Of a stretch of 64,000 nt of DNA, positions 27,047 through 36,024 are shown piece by piece (position 1 is the stretch's first letter; every line of letters begins with the position of its first letter). Both the position numbers and the translations under genes were made by a program. Source of the stretch: Amorphoplanes friuliensis DSM 7358 (lineage in GTDB: Bacteria; Actinomycetota; Actinomycetes; Mycobacteriales; Micromonosporaceae); NCBI RefSeq assembly GCF_000494755.1, contig NC_022657.1, positions 7,594,001 to 7,658,000 on the forward strand, written 5' to 3'. The notes below the pieces were generated by a model. That model was given only the letters and a program-made list of their open reading frames with translations. It searched no databases and was not told the origin of the DNA.

Positions 27047-27720
27047 TCCGTCACCCCCCGCTGCTGCAGGGCCGTACGCAGGGCCCGCAGGGCGTAGTAC
27101 ACACGAGACTTGGCAGTGCCCAGGGGAAGACCGAGCACCTCGGCCGCCTCAGGGACAGTTTTGCCGCGAAAATACGTCTCGACCAGAATCTCACGGTGCG
27201 ACTGGCTGAGCGTACGGAGCGCGTCGGTAACGGTCATCAGCTGCAGCACCCGATCGGTGTCGTCGGCCGTGCTGGGAAAACTCTCCAGCTCCCGGTCGTA
27301 CGTCTCCGGCGGCCGCGCACTGACACTGCGGTGATCGTCGATGGCGATGCGCCGGGCGACGGTGACGAGCCAGGGCCGGAGCGACTGCTGCCCCTGGGCG
27401 CCGAGCCGGTGCGCGTTGCGCCAGGCCCGCAGGAGCGTCTCCTGGACGATGTCCTCGGCCCGCTGACGGTCGCCGCCGGTGAGCCGGAGAACGAACATCA
27501 GCAGCGGACCCGCGTGCTCCTCGTAGAGCATCCGGACGAGTGTGTCTTCGTGGCTGGCCGTTTCCGACGTAGCCCCGTGCCGGGCCTGTCGTGGAATCAC
27601 GGCATCATCATTGTCCGCACCACGGCCTCCGTCGAGAGCCTGCCAACCGCCACCGGACCGCTGCTGCGTCATCGCGCACACCCTGTCCGGCGTGAGCCGC
27701 TCCATGACCAACGCATGCAT
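27043..27720 (-). CDS. ECF RNA polymerase sigma factor
   Basis: 225 residues. Region 2 is LYEEHAGPLLMFVLRLTGGDRQRAEDIVQETLLRAWRN, and region 4 is LSQSHREILVETYFRGKTVPEAAEVLGLPLGTAKSRVYYALRALR. ATG 27720 is chosen for GGAGGA 6 nt upstream; an internal ATG nearer region 2 lacks one. The N-terminal 45 residues are an extension of unknown use. It is cotranscribed with its anti-sigma factor; the nearby exported proteins are candidate targets, which is inference. Confidence 0.95.
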   Translation of the reverse strand: MHALVMERLTPDRVCAMTQQRSGGGWQALDGGRGADNDDAVIPRQARHGATSETASHEDTLVRMLYEEHAGPLLMFVLRLTGGDRQRAEDIVQETLLRAWRNAHRLGAQGQQSLRPWLVTVARRIAIDDHRSVSARPPETYDRELESFPSTADDTDRVLQLMTVTDALRTLSQSHREILVETYFRGKTVPEAAEVLGLPLGTAKSRVYYALRALRTALQQRGVTE

Positions 27721-28224
27721 CGATTCCTCCAGCCGGTGCTTTCCCCGTCGCCTGTCATACGGCCGTGGAACCCGGCCGGGATCAAAGCGAACGGGAAAAT
27801 TTCCGGAAGCCCGGTGGGCAGGCCGGTCTGGACGAGCAGTTGCAAGAGGATCCTCCGGGTCCAAGCCACAGGGGGGCCGTGACTTTCATCCATAGACACC
27901 GATTTGTACTCGGGGGCACGCGAATAATACTCAGCAAGCACGCCGAGTCGACAGACGCACAGTGCGCACTCCACCCGCAAAGCGGATGCAACACCAGCAA
28001 CCGGTGCCGCGACAGTGACCCACCGTCACCAAAACGTGAGTACCGGTCGACTCCGTTTCACACAGAACAAGGGACAAAAGGGCCTTCGACCTCGGACGCC
28101 AGGCCGACCCACCACCGCCGAAGAGCCCAGCCCTCACCACCCAGAGCAACATCAACTTCCCGGTACGCGGTGACTCCCGGCACAACCCCGGACAAAAACG
28201 TGCCCAAGGGGCGGGACGAGTAAC
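27721..28224. other. 504-bp gap without a recognised gene
   Basis: It lies upstream of the sigma gene and downstream of the SnoaL-like gene's stop. It must hold the sigma-operon promoter, but no convincing ECF -35/-10 pair could be placed by eye. An open frame on the plus strand (27765-28223) has no ribosome site and no family-like sequence. Confidence 0.5.
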
Positions 28225-28572
28225 TCAGGACAGAGGGACCACGTAGGAGTCGACGCGGGCGATGAGCCCGTCCCGGAAGGTGAAGAGGTCGTTGAAGGCG
28301 AACCGGAACGGCCCGTGCTCGACGCTGACGCCACGACCTTCACCCGTGACGACAACAACTGGGCCGTCCTCCAGGACGCGATGGACGTCGAGCTGAGGGC
28401 TGCCGTCGAAGGCCGGGTTCTCGATCTCACCGTCGAACTCGTCCTTGCCCCGGGTCGTCCGGTGCCCGTGAATGACCCACTCGACATCCTCGGCCAGGGT
28501 GGTGAGGATCCGCGGATGATCACTCGCCCGGAAACCGGCGAAGTATTCCTCCACGAGCTGCTTCTGACTCAC
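28225..28572 (-). CDS. SnoaL-like / NTF2-fold protein
   Basis: 115 residues with the NTF2-like cone fold pattern: VEEYFAGFRASDHPRILTTLAEDVEWVIHG, then FNDLFTFRDGLIARVDSYVV. Members are polyketide cyclases, isomerases or ligand-binding proteins; this one is unassigned. The GTG start overlaps the AHSA1 gene stop (GTGA), making it the last gene of a three-gene operon under the ArsR-type regulator. Confidence 0.88.
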   Translation of the reverse strand: MSQKQLVEEYFAGFRASDHPRILTTLAEDVEWVIHGHRTTRGKDEFDGEIENPAFDGSPQLDVHRVLEDGPVVVVTGEGRGVSVEHGPFRFAFNDLFTFRDGLIARVDSYVVPLS

Positions 28573-29009
28573 GGCGTTTCCCCCAGATGTACGGCCAGCG
28601 CGTCGACGATCGACCCGAGCCCACCGGCGGCCTGCGCCGTCGCAAGCTCAGGCGGAAGCCTGCGCTGATGGATGGTCAGGTCAGTACCTTCTCCGGCAGC
28701 CCGGATGGTCACCGTCGTCCGCAGCCCGGTCACGGCTTCGTCGAACACCAGCTCACGCGGAGCGTCGAGACTCACGTAGACGAACCGCAGCCGCCGACCA
28801 CTCCCGTCGGGCCCCCGCGTATCAAGCGCAAACTCGCCACCCGGCCGCGGATCGACAGTCACGGACTCCGAGGGAACAGTGGCGTGCGAGCCACCCCAGA
28901 AAGCCGCAATGCTCGCCGGCGTCAAAAAGGCAGCCCAGACCCGCTCAGGCGAAGCCGCCAGCCACCGCCGAGCGATCAGCTCGTCACCCTGAAGCTCAAC
29001 CCGGGTCAC
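28569..29009 (-). CDS. SRPBCC / AHSA1-family protein
   Basis: 146 residues. The START-like pattern is clear: LIARRWLAASPERVWAAFLTPASIAAFWGG, DPRPGGEFALD and a final LGSIVDALAVHL helix. Pairs of ArsR-type regulator and AHSA1 protein are very common in actinobacteria, the latter probably binding a hydrophobic ligand. Both ends overlap neighbours by 4 nt (GTGA). Confidence 0.93.
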   Translation of the reverse strand: MTRVELQGDELIARRWLAASPERVWAAFLTPASIAAFWGGSHATVPSESVTVDPRPGGEFALDTRGPDGSGRRLRFVYVSLDAPRELVFDEAVTGLRTTVTIRAAGEGTDLTIHQRRLPPELATAQAAGGLGSIVDALAVHLGETP

Positions 29010-29323
29010 TGCGGCGCCCCCAGATGACCCTCGAGGGCATCAAGCCGGTCATCCCAGGCCCGGCGCTGCTCATCGATCCACGACCCCAGCAACGCCAACT
29101 GATCAACCCGCAACCGGCACGGCCGACTGGTCCCCTCCCGCCGCTGCTCGACCAGCCCACACTTCCGCAGAACTCCGACGTGATGCGAAATCGCCTGCGG
29201 CGTCAGAGCAAAAGGCCGAGCCAACTCCCCCACCGTCGCGTCACCCAGGGAAAGCCGACTGACCAGAGCACGCCGAACCGGATCACCAAGAGCAGCAAAG
29301 GCAGCGTCCAGAGAAGCAGTCAC
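29006..29323 (-). CDS. ArsR-family transcriptional regulator
   Basis: 105 residues. The winged helix reads FAALGDPVRRALVSRLSLGDATVGELARPF, then LTPQAISHHVGVLRKCGLVEQRREGTSRPCRL. No metal-binding ELCVCD-type motif is present, so this is the AHSA1-linked, non-metal group. GTG 29323 begins the recognisable protein. Two symmetrical boxes lie 26-49 bp upstream and should be its own operator. Confidence 0.93.
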   Translation of the reverse strand: MTASLDAAFAALGDPVRRALVSRLSLGDATVGELARPFALTPQAISHHVGVLRKCGLVEQRREGTSRPCRLRVDQLALLGSWIDEQRRAWDDRLDALEGHLGAPQ

Positions 29324-29348
29324 CCAGCAACCGTAACGCAAAAGATGG

Positions 29349-29372
29349 TTTGCGCAAAGAATCGTTTGCAAA
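29349..29372. promoter_or_regulatory. Candidate operator of the ArsR-type regulator
   Basis: TTTGCGCAAA (29349-29358) and TTTGCAAA (29365-29372) are both perfect palindromes, 16 bp apart start to start. They sit between the regulator start and the next gene, in an AT-richer patch (29324-29380) of a very GC-rich region. Autoregulation is inferred from position. Confidence 0.55.
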
Positions 29373-29550
29373 AGACGGCAACCAAGCACGAACCCCCGCA
29401 CGGTGGCTACGGAAAAGGCACCGTGCGGACACCCCACAGTGCCGCCCTTGACCTGACCAGAAGCACACACCAACCCGCAGCGGGACACCAAACAGGCCCA
29501 CGACGGACACCACCCCCGCCGCCGGTGAGCTCTAACCGCAAGTAAAAGTC

Positions 29551-30525
29551 TCAGACCATCCGCGACCGAGCAGTAGCGAGCGTCAAAGCACGATGCAGAA
29601 CCCGAGAATCCCCGAGCAACCCCCGCAACCGCCGCTCCAACCCAGCAATAGGAACAAGATTCTGAGGAGCCCGAGGATCCTTGTAAGCCGAAGACGCAAA
29701 CCGCGGCAAAGTGGCCGAAGAAACCTCAGCCAACTCCACAGCCTCAGCCACCGCCAGATCCGGCGAACACTCCACCCGAACAATCCCGGACCAGGGCGCC
29801 CCCGAAGCCCCCGGCAACCTCAGATACCAGGACCACCCACCCCACACAGATCCCATGTGGAACACCGGCGTCCGCTGCCCGGGCCGCAACGACGTGACCA
29901 CCGGAGTGAGCGAAGCCGGCAGATACTGCTTCTGCTGCGTCTTCACATATCCGATAGTCCGCGGCAACTGCCGCCTGTTCCGCAACGGCCCATCCACCAC
30001 GAGCAGATCGGCCCCGTCGGACCCACCGTCCCGTGCCGCACCCGAGATGTCGATCTCCAGAGCAGTCAACGGCGCCTGCACAGCCGCCGGCAGCTTGCTG
30101 GCCTCGCCGGTGCCACTGACCCTGTGCACCTCGTACCGCACGGAACCCGCCTGCACGTCGGACGCACTCGGCGAGGCCGTGAACAGCCCCCGCCCCACCC
30201 GCGCTCCGACCAGCTCAGCGATGCCGTTGCCAAGATCGCAGCGGACCACCCCGGCCGCGTACGAGGCGGCCAGGCCGGCGTACGACATGCCGTCCTCCTC
30301 GGCCGTCCACAGGCCCGCGTCGTTGCGGCGGACACCGTCGACCAGGAACACCACGTCCGGGCAGCGGACACCCGGAGCGACGTCGAGCGGCCGCCACTCC
30401 GCCGACGGGATCTCGACGTCGGTGTCGACCTGGGCGCTGCTCGGGGAGGCCGGGCCGTCCGAGGAGTCGCCCTCGAAGGACGCGCCGTACGACGGGTCCC
30501 AGGCGTCGACGAACATTCGGGTCAC
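29551..30525 (-). CDS. NurA-like nuclease-domain protein
   Basis: 324 residues. The pieces match the NurA pattern in order: VVFLVDGVRR (motif I Asp, near residue 62), LLVVDGPL (second acidic motif), IGYVKTQQKQYL, then YLRLPG with GIVRVEC, and a final LVPIAGLERRLRGLLGDSRVLHRAL. NurA is a manganese-dependent 5'-3' nuclease that works with HerA in DNA end resection. GTG 30525 overlaps the SbcC stop (GTGA). Assignment rests on motif order and operon, not on a search. It could be an inactive or specialised relative, since the Asp of motif I is followed by G-V-R rather than G-S. Confidence 0.78.
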   Translation of the reverse strand: MTRMFVDAWDPSYGASFEGDSSDGPASPSSAQVDTDVEIPSAEWRPLDVAPGVRCPDVVFLVDGVRRNDAGLWTAEEDGMSYAGLAASYAAGVVRCDLGNGIAELVGARVGRGLFTASPSASDVQAGSVRYEVHRVSGTGEASKLPAAVQAPLTALEIDISGAARDGGSDGADLLVVDGPLRNRRQLPRTIGYVKTQQKQYLPASLTPVVTSLRPGQRTPVFHMGSVWGGWSWYLRLPGASGAPWSGIVRVECSPDLAVAEAVELAEVSSATLPRFASSAYKDPRAPQNLVPIAGLERRLRGLLGDSRVLHRALTLATARSRMV

Positions 30526-33011
30526 AGACCAACCCTTTCTACATAGGCCGTACGCGCGTCCTTGTGCACCTCGAAGCGGACCGGGACACGTTCGGCCAGC
30601 GCGTTCACATGGGTCACCACGCCGACCATGCGGTCACCGCGGGCGGCGAGGTTTTCCAGAGTCGCCGCCACGACGTCCAGCGTGGCCGCGTCCAGCGTGC
30701 CGAAGCCTTCGTCGAGCACGATCGACTCGAGGCTGGCCGCCGTGGTGGACATGCCGGCGAGCTGTTCGGAGAGGGCGAGGGCCAGCGCCAGGGAGGCCTG
30801 GAACGTCTCGCCGCCGGACAGCGTGCGGACGCCGCGGCGAAGGCCCGCGTCGTGGTGGTCGATGACGAAGAACTCGCCCTTGTCGTGCATCAGGTCGTAC
30901 TGGCCGCCGGTCAGCTCGCGCAGGATCCGGGAGCCACCGTCGACCAGCAGGTCGAGGGCTTCCTCGAGGAGCCAGCGTTCGAAGTTGTTGGCGCGCAGGT
31001 GCCCGGCCAGGGCTTTGGCGACCCGGCCGTCGCGCAGCAGCGCGGCGCGCTGCTCGGCGAACTCGCGGGCCTGTTCGCGGCGGTCGACGAGCCGCTGCCA
31101 CGCTGCCGCCGCGCGTTCGGCAGCGACCGCGGCGGCGCGGATCAGGTCGGCGTCGGCACCCGAAGCGGGCGCGCTCAGACCGTTGGCGGTGAAGAGCTCG
31201 ACGACGGCCGCGCGGGCCCGCTGGGTCTCCGCGTGGGCGGCTTCGACGGCGGCGGCTGCTTCGGCACGGGCCTCTTCGCGTTGCCGCTTGGACACCTCGG
31301 CCCATGCGGTCAGCGCCGACCAGGCCGCGGCCAGGTCGTCACGGTCGGCGGGCGGCGGCGAGAAGCGCCCCACGCTGTCGCGCACGGCGTCGAACGAGCG
31401 CCAGGCGGCGCGCTGCTGTTCGTCGGCCGCGGCCACGGCGGCCTGGGCACGGCGCTGGGTCTCCCGCGCCGTCCGGACGTCGGCGCCCGCCTCGTCCAGC
31501 TTCTTCTGCAGCTTGGTCAGCTCGTCGAGCCGCCGGCGCAGCGCGTCGACCCCGGGCGAGTCGGCCAGCGCGGCCCGCACCTCCTGGAGCCGGGACTTGT
31601 GCTGTTCGAGCTGGGCGCGTTTACGGTCGAGGCCGCGTTCGAGCTCGCGGGCGACGGCGTCACGCTGCCGGAAAGCGGTCGAGGCGACGTCGGCCGCGGA
31701 CCGGGCGGCCTTGCCGGAGCGTTCCGCCATCTGCACGGCCGAGCCCTCCGGCATCGGCGGGACCTCGGTGACCGGCTGGGCACACACGGGACAGTCGTGA
31801 CCGGCGGTCAGGTGGGCGCGGAGCGCGGCCGCGCGGTCCAGCGTCTGCGCCTCGGCGTAGTCGAGCCGGGCCTGCTCGAGGAGCTGCTCGGCGCCGTTGT
31901 GGGCGGCCCGGGCCAGCTCGGCGGCGGCGACGGCGTCCTGGTGCTCGACCTCGGCGACCGAGACCTCACCGGCGAACCACTCGGCCTGGCCGGTGAGACG
32001 GTCCAGCTCGACGTGGCGGTCGAGCAGCAGGCCCAGCGAGCCGGCGTCACCGGCGGCGGCCAGCTCACCGCGCACCTTGTCCTCGCGCTCCTCGGCGATC
32101 CGCACACCCTGGGCTGCGTCGGAGGCGCCGGCCCGGGCGGCGGCTGCGGCCTCCGCGACCTTGGTGCTGGCGGCCGGGGTCCTCACCCGGGCCAGCGCGG
32201 CCAGCTCCTCGGCGACGGCGTCGCGGGCGGCGGCCAGCTCGGCCTCACGATCACGAACCACGCTGAGCTGCGGAACCGCGGTCTCGACGGCCTGGGTGAG
32301 CTCGCGCATCGCGGTCAGGCGCACCTCGGCGGCCTCGACCGCCTCGTCGTCGGCGTCGACGAGACCGGCGAGCAGCTGGTCGATGGTGGCCAGCTGGGCC
32401 TCGGCCTTGGTGGCGCGGGTGGAGGCCCGGGCCTGGACCTCCTCGTAGACGTGGAGACCGAGAAGGTTGACCAGGATCTGCTGCCGGGTGGCCGGCTTGG
32501 CGTGCAGGAAGTCGGCGAACTGACCCTGCGGCAGGATGACGCAGCTGGTGAACTGCTCGTAGGGCAGCCCGACCGCCTCGACGACGGCGCCTTCCATCTC
32601 GGCCGGGGTGCCGGCGAGCACGTCACCGAGGTCCTCGAGGCTCATGCCCGTGTCGAGGCGGGTGACGTCGAAGCCGGGCGGCATGAGCTGGAGACCGGCA
32701 CCGGCGGTCTTGACGTTGCCGCGGCCGTCGCGGCGCACCACGCGGGTGGCGACATAGCGCGAGCCGGCCGACTCGAAGACCAGCCGCACCCGGGCCTCGG
32801 TCGCCGACGGGGCGAGGGCGTTGCCGATGCCCCGGCTCCCGCCCCAGCGCGGCACCGTGCCGTAGAGGGCAAAACAGATGCCGTCGAGCACCGTGGACTT
32901 TCCGGAGCCGGTCGGCCCGACCAGCGCGAAGTAGTCAGCGTCGGTGAAGTCGACGGTGGTCTCGTCGCGGAACACCGTGAACCCGGCCATATCAAGCCGC
33001 AGTGGCCTCAT
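30522..33011 (-). CDS. sbcC: SbcC/Rad50-family exonuclease ATPase subunit
   Basis: 829 residues. Walker A (LVGPTGSGKSTVLDGICFAL) is near residue 33. Two long coiled-coil arms flank the zinc hook CPVC (HDCPVCAQPV, near residue 400). The ABC signature is TLSGGETFQASLALALA, and Walker B is IVLDEGFGTLD. With SbcD it makes the Mre11-Rad50-type complex that processes DNA hairpins and broken ends. ATG overlaps the SbcD stop (ATGA), and its own stop overlaps the NurA-like start. Confidence 0.96.
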   Translation of the reverse strand: MRPLRLDMAGFTVFRDETTVDFTDADYFALVGPTGSGKSTVLDGICFALYGTVPRWGGSRGIGNALAPSATEARVRLVFESAGSRYVATRVVRRDGRGNVKTAGAGLQLMPPGFDVTRLDTGMSLEDLGDVLAGTPAEMEGAVVEAVGLPYEQFTSCVILPQGQFADFLHAKPATRQQILVNLLGLHVYEEVQARASTRATKAEAQLATIDQLLAGLVDADDEAVEAAEVRLTAMRELTQAVETAVPQLSVVRDREAELAAARDAVAEELAALARVRTPAASTKVAEAAAAARAGASDAAQGVRIAEEREDKVRGELAAAGDAGSLGLLLDRHVELDRLTGQAEWFAGEVSVAEVEHQDAVAAAELARAAHNGAEQLLEQARLDYAEAQTLDRAAALRAHLTAGHDCPVCAQPVTEVPPMPEGSAVQMAERSGKAARSAADVASTAFRQRDAVARELERGLDRKRAQLEQHKSRLQEVRAALADSPGVDALRRRLDELTKLQKKLDEAGADVRTARETQRRAQAAVAAADEQQRAAWRSFDAVRDSVGRFSPPPADRDDLAAAWSALTAWAEVSKRQREEARAEAAAAVEAAHAETQRARAAVVELFTANGLSAPASGADADLIRAAAVAAERAAAAWQRLVDRREQAREFAEQRAALLRDGRVAKALAGHLRANNFERWLLEEALDLLVDGGSRILRELTGGQYDLMHDKGEFFVIDHHDAGLRRGVRTLSGGETFQASLALALALSEQLAGMSTTAASLESIVLDEGFGTLDAATLDVVAATLENLAARGDRMVGVVTHVNALAERVPVRFEVHKDARTAYVERVGL

Positions 33012-34159
33012 TTGGTGCTGCTCACCTCGTCGTAGAGCTCGTCGAAAAGTTCCCGGACGCCCTCTTCCGCATTCCCCCGGTTGTCGAGGTAATCACCGAA
33101 GAGCTGGCGCGGTGAGCGGCCCGCGCGCTGGGCCATCCGCTCGCCGGCCTTGTCGGGGACCATGTCCGGGTCGATGCGGACCTCGAGCGCGTCGGGCAGC
33201 ATCTCCTGGACGTCCTCACGAAGCCCCACACGCGGCGTCTCACGGACAAATACACGGAGCCAGGCATCCGGAAGGTTCACCGTGGAGAGCTGATCGAGCG
33301 AACCCCGGACCGTCCGCAGCGTCCGCGCCGAGGTCACGGGCACATCGCGCACCTTGGCGGCTTTGTCGGCCGAGACGTCGACGATCGCGACCGAGCTGAC
33401 GTTCTCCTCCTCACCGAAGTCGACGGCGAGCGGGCTGCCGCTGTAACGCACCGGGCACGGCCCGATCACCGACTGCGAGCGGTGCAGGTGGCCCAGCGCG
33501 ACGTAGTGCGTGCCCGGCGGGAAGACGGTCGCGGGCACGGCGTAACCCATGACGGTGTGCGCCTCGCGTTCGCCGCCACCCGTGCTGGCCCCGACAACGG
33601 TGAGGTGCGCGGTCAGGAGATTGATCACGCCGGGCTCGTCGAAGCCCGTCGCGAGCCGGCCGATCAGCCGGGCGATGTGGTCGGCGTAGGTCTGGCTCGC
33701 CTCGGCGGCGGTCAGGTCGTACATCTCGACGGCCCGGATGGCGAACCGCTGCGAGAGGAACGGCAGCGCCGCGACCTGCCAGCGTTCACCACCCTCGGTC
33801 GTCCCCGTGATGATCAGGTCTTCGGGCTTGTCACGCACCGAACCCCGCAGGGTGATCCCGGCGGCGTCCGCCCACGGCCGCAGGGCGTCCAGGGCCTGGC
33901 CGTTGTCGTGGTTGCCACCGATCGCGAGGACCTGGGCGCCGGTCTGCCGCAACGCCGACAGCGCCCGGGTGACGACCCGGACGGCGTCGGGCGACGGCGC
34001 CGCGGTGTCGTAGAGGTCACCGGCGATGATGACCAGGTCGGGACGCTCCGCGCGGGCGATCTCCACGACCTGGCCGAGCACCCGGATGTGTTCCTCGTGC
34101 CGGCTCCGGCCCTTGAGGACCTTGCCGACGTGCCAGTCGGACGTGTGCAGGATGCGCAT
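33008..34159 (-). CDS. sbcD: SbcD/Mre11-family nuclease subunit
   Basis: 383 residues. Metallophosphoesterase motifs run in order: LHTSDWHVGK, VIIAGDLYDT, IGGNHDN, LTAHLTVVG and VALGHLHRSQ. The C-terminal capping domain follows. The enzyme is a Mn-dependent nuclease opened by SbcC ATP cycling. It starts 9 nt after the HerA-like gene and overlaps sbcC by 4 nt. Confidence 0.96.
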   Translation of the reverse strand: MRILHTSDWHVGKVLKGRSRHEEHIRVLGQVVEIARAERPDLVIIAGDLYDTAAPSPDAVRVVTRALSALRQTGAQVLAIGGNHDNGQALDALRPWADAAGITLRGSVRDKPEDLIITGTTEGGERWQVAALPFLSQRFAIRAVEMYDLTAAEASQTYADHIARLIGRLATGFDEPGVINLLTAHLTVVGASTGGGEREAHTVMGYAVPATVFPPGTHYVALGHLHRSQSVIGPCPVRYSGSPLAVDFGEEENVSSVAIVDVSADKAAKVRDVPVTSARTLRTVRGSLDQLSTVNLPDAWLRVFVRETPRVGLREDVQEMLPDALEVRIDPDMVPDKAGERMAQRAGRSPRQLFGDYLDNRGNAEEGVRELFDELYDEVSSTK

Positions 34160-34168
34160 CGCAGAACC

Positions 34169-35929
34169 CTAGAACGGAATGTCGTCGTCGGACGAACCGC
34201 CGCGACCGCCGACCACCGCGAACGGGTCGACGCCCTGCACGATCGACCGCATCGTGGCTGCCGGAGGGGGCCCCGACTCGGACTTGCGGGTCGCCCAGGC
34301 AGGGAAGGGGAACTCGACACAGAGTGGGACGGGGATGTCCGGCTGGTTGACGAACATCGTGCCCGGGCGGGCCAGCAGCGCCCGCTGACGCATCGCCGGG
34401 GGCAGGAAGCCGTACTCCGGGCGGGAGGCCTCGGCCGGGTCGAGACGGCCGACCACCCGGATCGCGGAGTTGGTCACGATGCGCCGCTCGACCTCGCTGG
34501 CGGTCTGCTGGGCACCGATCAGGATCACACCGAGTGAACGCCCCCGCTCGGCGATGTCGAGCAGCACCTCCTTGATCGGCGACGAGCCCTCACGAGGTGC
34601 GTACTTGTTGAGCTCGTCGAGGACGACGAAGAGCAGCGGGCGGCCCGTACCGGACTTTTCCTTGTCGTCGAACTCGGTCTTGAGGGTGACACCGACGACG
34701 AACCGCTGCGCACGGTCGGGCAGGTTGTGCAGGTCGACCACCGTGACCTGGGCGCTCTCGGCCGTCTTGATCTGGTGCGGGCGGCGGGACGCGAGGTCGC
34801 CGCGGATGAGCCGGGCCAGGTCACGCTTGCTGCCGATCAGGCGCCGGGCGAACGCGTTGACCGTGCCCATGTTGACCGCGCTGCCGGCCCACATCGAGCG
34901 TGTCTCGTCGTCGGTGAGCTGATCGACGATGTGGTCGACCATGTCGCCGTAGGACCCGAGACGGCGCCCGTCGATGCTGATGCCACCCTCGGCGGGAATC
35001 GCGTGCCGGGCCAGGTGGGCGGTCACGGAGTGCACGATCATCGTGTATTGCTGGCGCTCGTCGTCGGCGTCCGCGAAGACGTACGGCAGCAGCCGCTTCT
35101 CGCAGAACTCCTCGAGCGTCCAGTAGAAGCTGTCGACGCCCGTCAGCCGGCTCTGCACGTCGGGCGCCCCGGAGGAGTCACCCGCCCGCGGCGGCGCGTA
35201 GACCCGGACGTCGGGGAACGGCGTCGCCGGCAGGCCGAGCTTTGCATAGGCCGCGGTGGTCGCCTCGTCGAGCTTGGTGTTGGGGTGGTCGAGGAAGAGC
35301 AGGTCCTCACCCTTGACGTTGAAGATCAGCGCACGGGCGTTGACCGCGTCACCGCCGAGCTGCCCCGAGCGGAAGACCGAGTAGAGCAGGAAGGTCGCGA
35401 AGCTGGTCTTTGTCGCGACACCCGAGATGCCGGAGATCGACACGTGCGCGCCGCGGGTGCCGTCGAGGAAGTCGGCGTTGAGGAAGACCGGGACGCCGTC
35501 GCGGCCGGTGCCCATCGGGACGCGGCGCTCCATGCGGTCGAAGTGCAGGGCGGCGTCACGGGCGGCGCCGGAGGCCCGGTGCACCACCGCGCCGGGGGCC
35601 GGCGGCACGTAGAGCTCCGGGTCGACCCGCGTGGTGGTGATCTCGGCGGCCTCCTGCACCAGGGCGGGCAGGGTGCCGTCGGCGATGGCGAAGACGTCCG
35701 AGTCGAACTGCGCGCCCTCGTGCCGGGCGCGCACCTGCGTGACGACCCCGGCGATGGTGACGGGCTCGCGGTCGGGCAGCTCCCGCTTGGTCACCACGAC
35801 GTCGTCGAGCTGCAGATAGCTGCCCGGCGTGACCGCCGTCCAGAACTGCAACGGGGTCGCGTCGGCGGTGCCGAGGACCCTTCCGACAGGCTCGTTCACT
35901 TCGCTTGCTTCGTCAGACACGCCGATCAT
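34169..35929 (-). CDS. HerA-like ATP-binding helicase/translocase (DUF87)
   Basis: 586 residues. An N-terminal HAS-barrel-like domain (about 1-130) precedes a RecA/FtsK-type ATPase. Walker B is LLFVVLDELNKYAP. A sensor segment ILIGAQQTASEV and an arginine-finger candidate IRVVGRLDP follow. The Walker A position reads GISGVATKTSFA, which lacks the glycine before Lys of the canonical GxxGxGK[ST]. HerA hexamers push DNA into NurA in archaea. Here the gene heads an operon with Mre11-, Rad50- and NurA-like genes. ATG 35929 is chosen; GTG 35920 is possible, and neither has a strong ribosome site. Confidence 0.85.
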   Translation of the reverse strand: MIGVSDEASEVNEPVGRVLGTADATPLQFWTAVTPGSYLQLDDVVVTKRELPDREPVTIAGVVTQVRARHEGAQFDSDVFAIADGTLPALVQEAAEITTTRVDPELYVPPAPGAVVHRASGAARDAALHFDRMERRVPMGTGRDGVPVFLNADFLDGTRGAHVSISGISGVATKTSFATFLLYSVFRSGQLGGDAVNARALIFNVKGEDLLFLDHPNTKLDEATTAAYAKLGLPATPFPDVRVYAPPRAGDSSGAPDVQSRLTGVDSFYWTLEEFCEKRLLPYVFADADDERQQYTMIVHSVTAHLARHAIPAEGGISIDGRRLGSYGDMVDHIVDQLTDDETRSMWAGSAVNMGTVNAFARRLIGSKRDLARLIRGDLASRRPHQIKTAESAQVTVVDLHNLPDRAQRFVVGVTLKTEFDDKEKSGTGRPLLFVVLDELNKYAPREGSSPIKEVLLDIAERGRSLGVILIGAQQTASEVERRIVTNSAIRVVGRLDPAEASRPEYGFLPPAMRQRALLARPGTMFVNQPDIPVPLCVEFPFPAWATRKSESGPPPAATMRSIVQGVDPFAVVGGRGGSSDDDIPF

Positions 35930-36024
35930 GTTGCACCAGACGTATGACATCCGACGGACGGCACGTCGGTTGGCATGAGTTGTCCACAAGTTCTAGGGGT
36001 CATCCACAGGCTTGTCCACAACTT

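Noticed and set aside
27765..28223. Plus-strand open frame in the gap upstream of the sigma gene
   Set aside because: No ribosome site, no family-like segments, and composition like intergenic DNA.
30564..33035. 823-residue open frame antisense to sbcC
   Set aside because: Low-complexity Gly/Arg/Val shadow with no family pattern; SbcC motifs on the opposite strand are intact.
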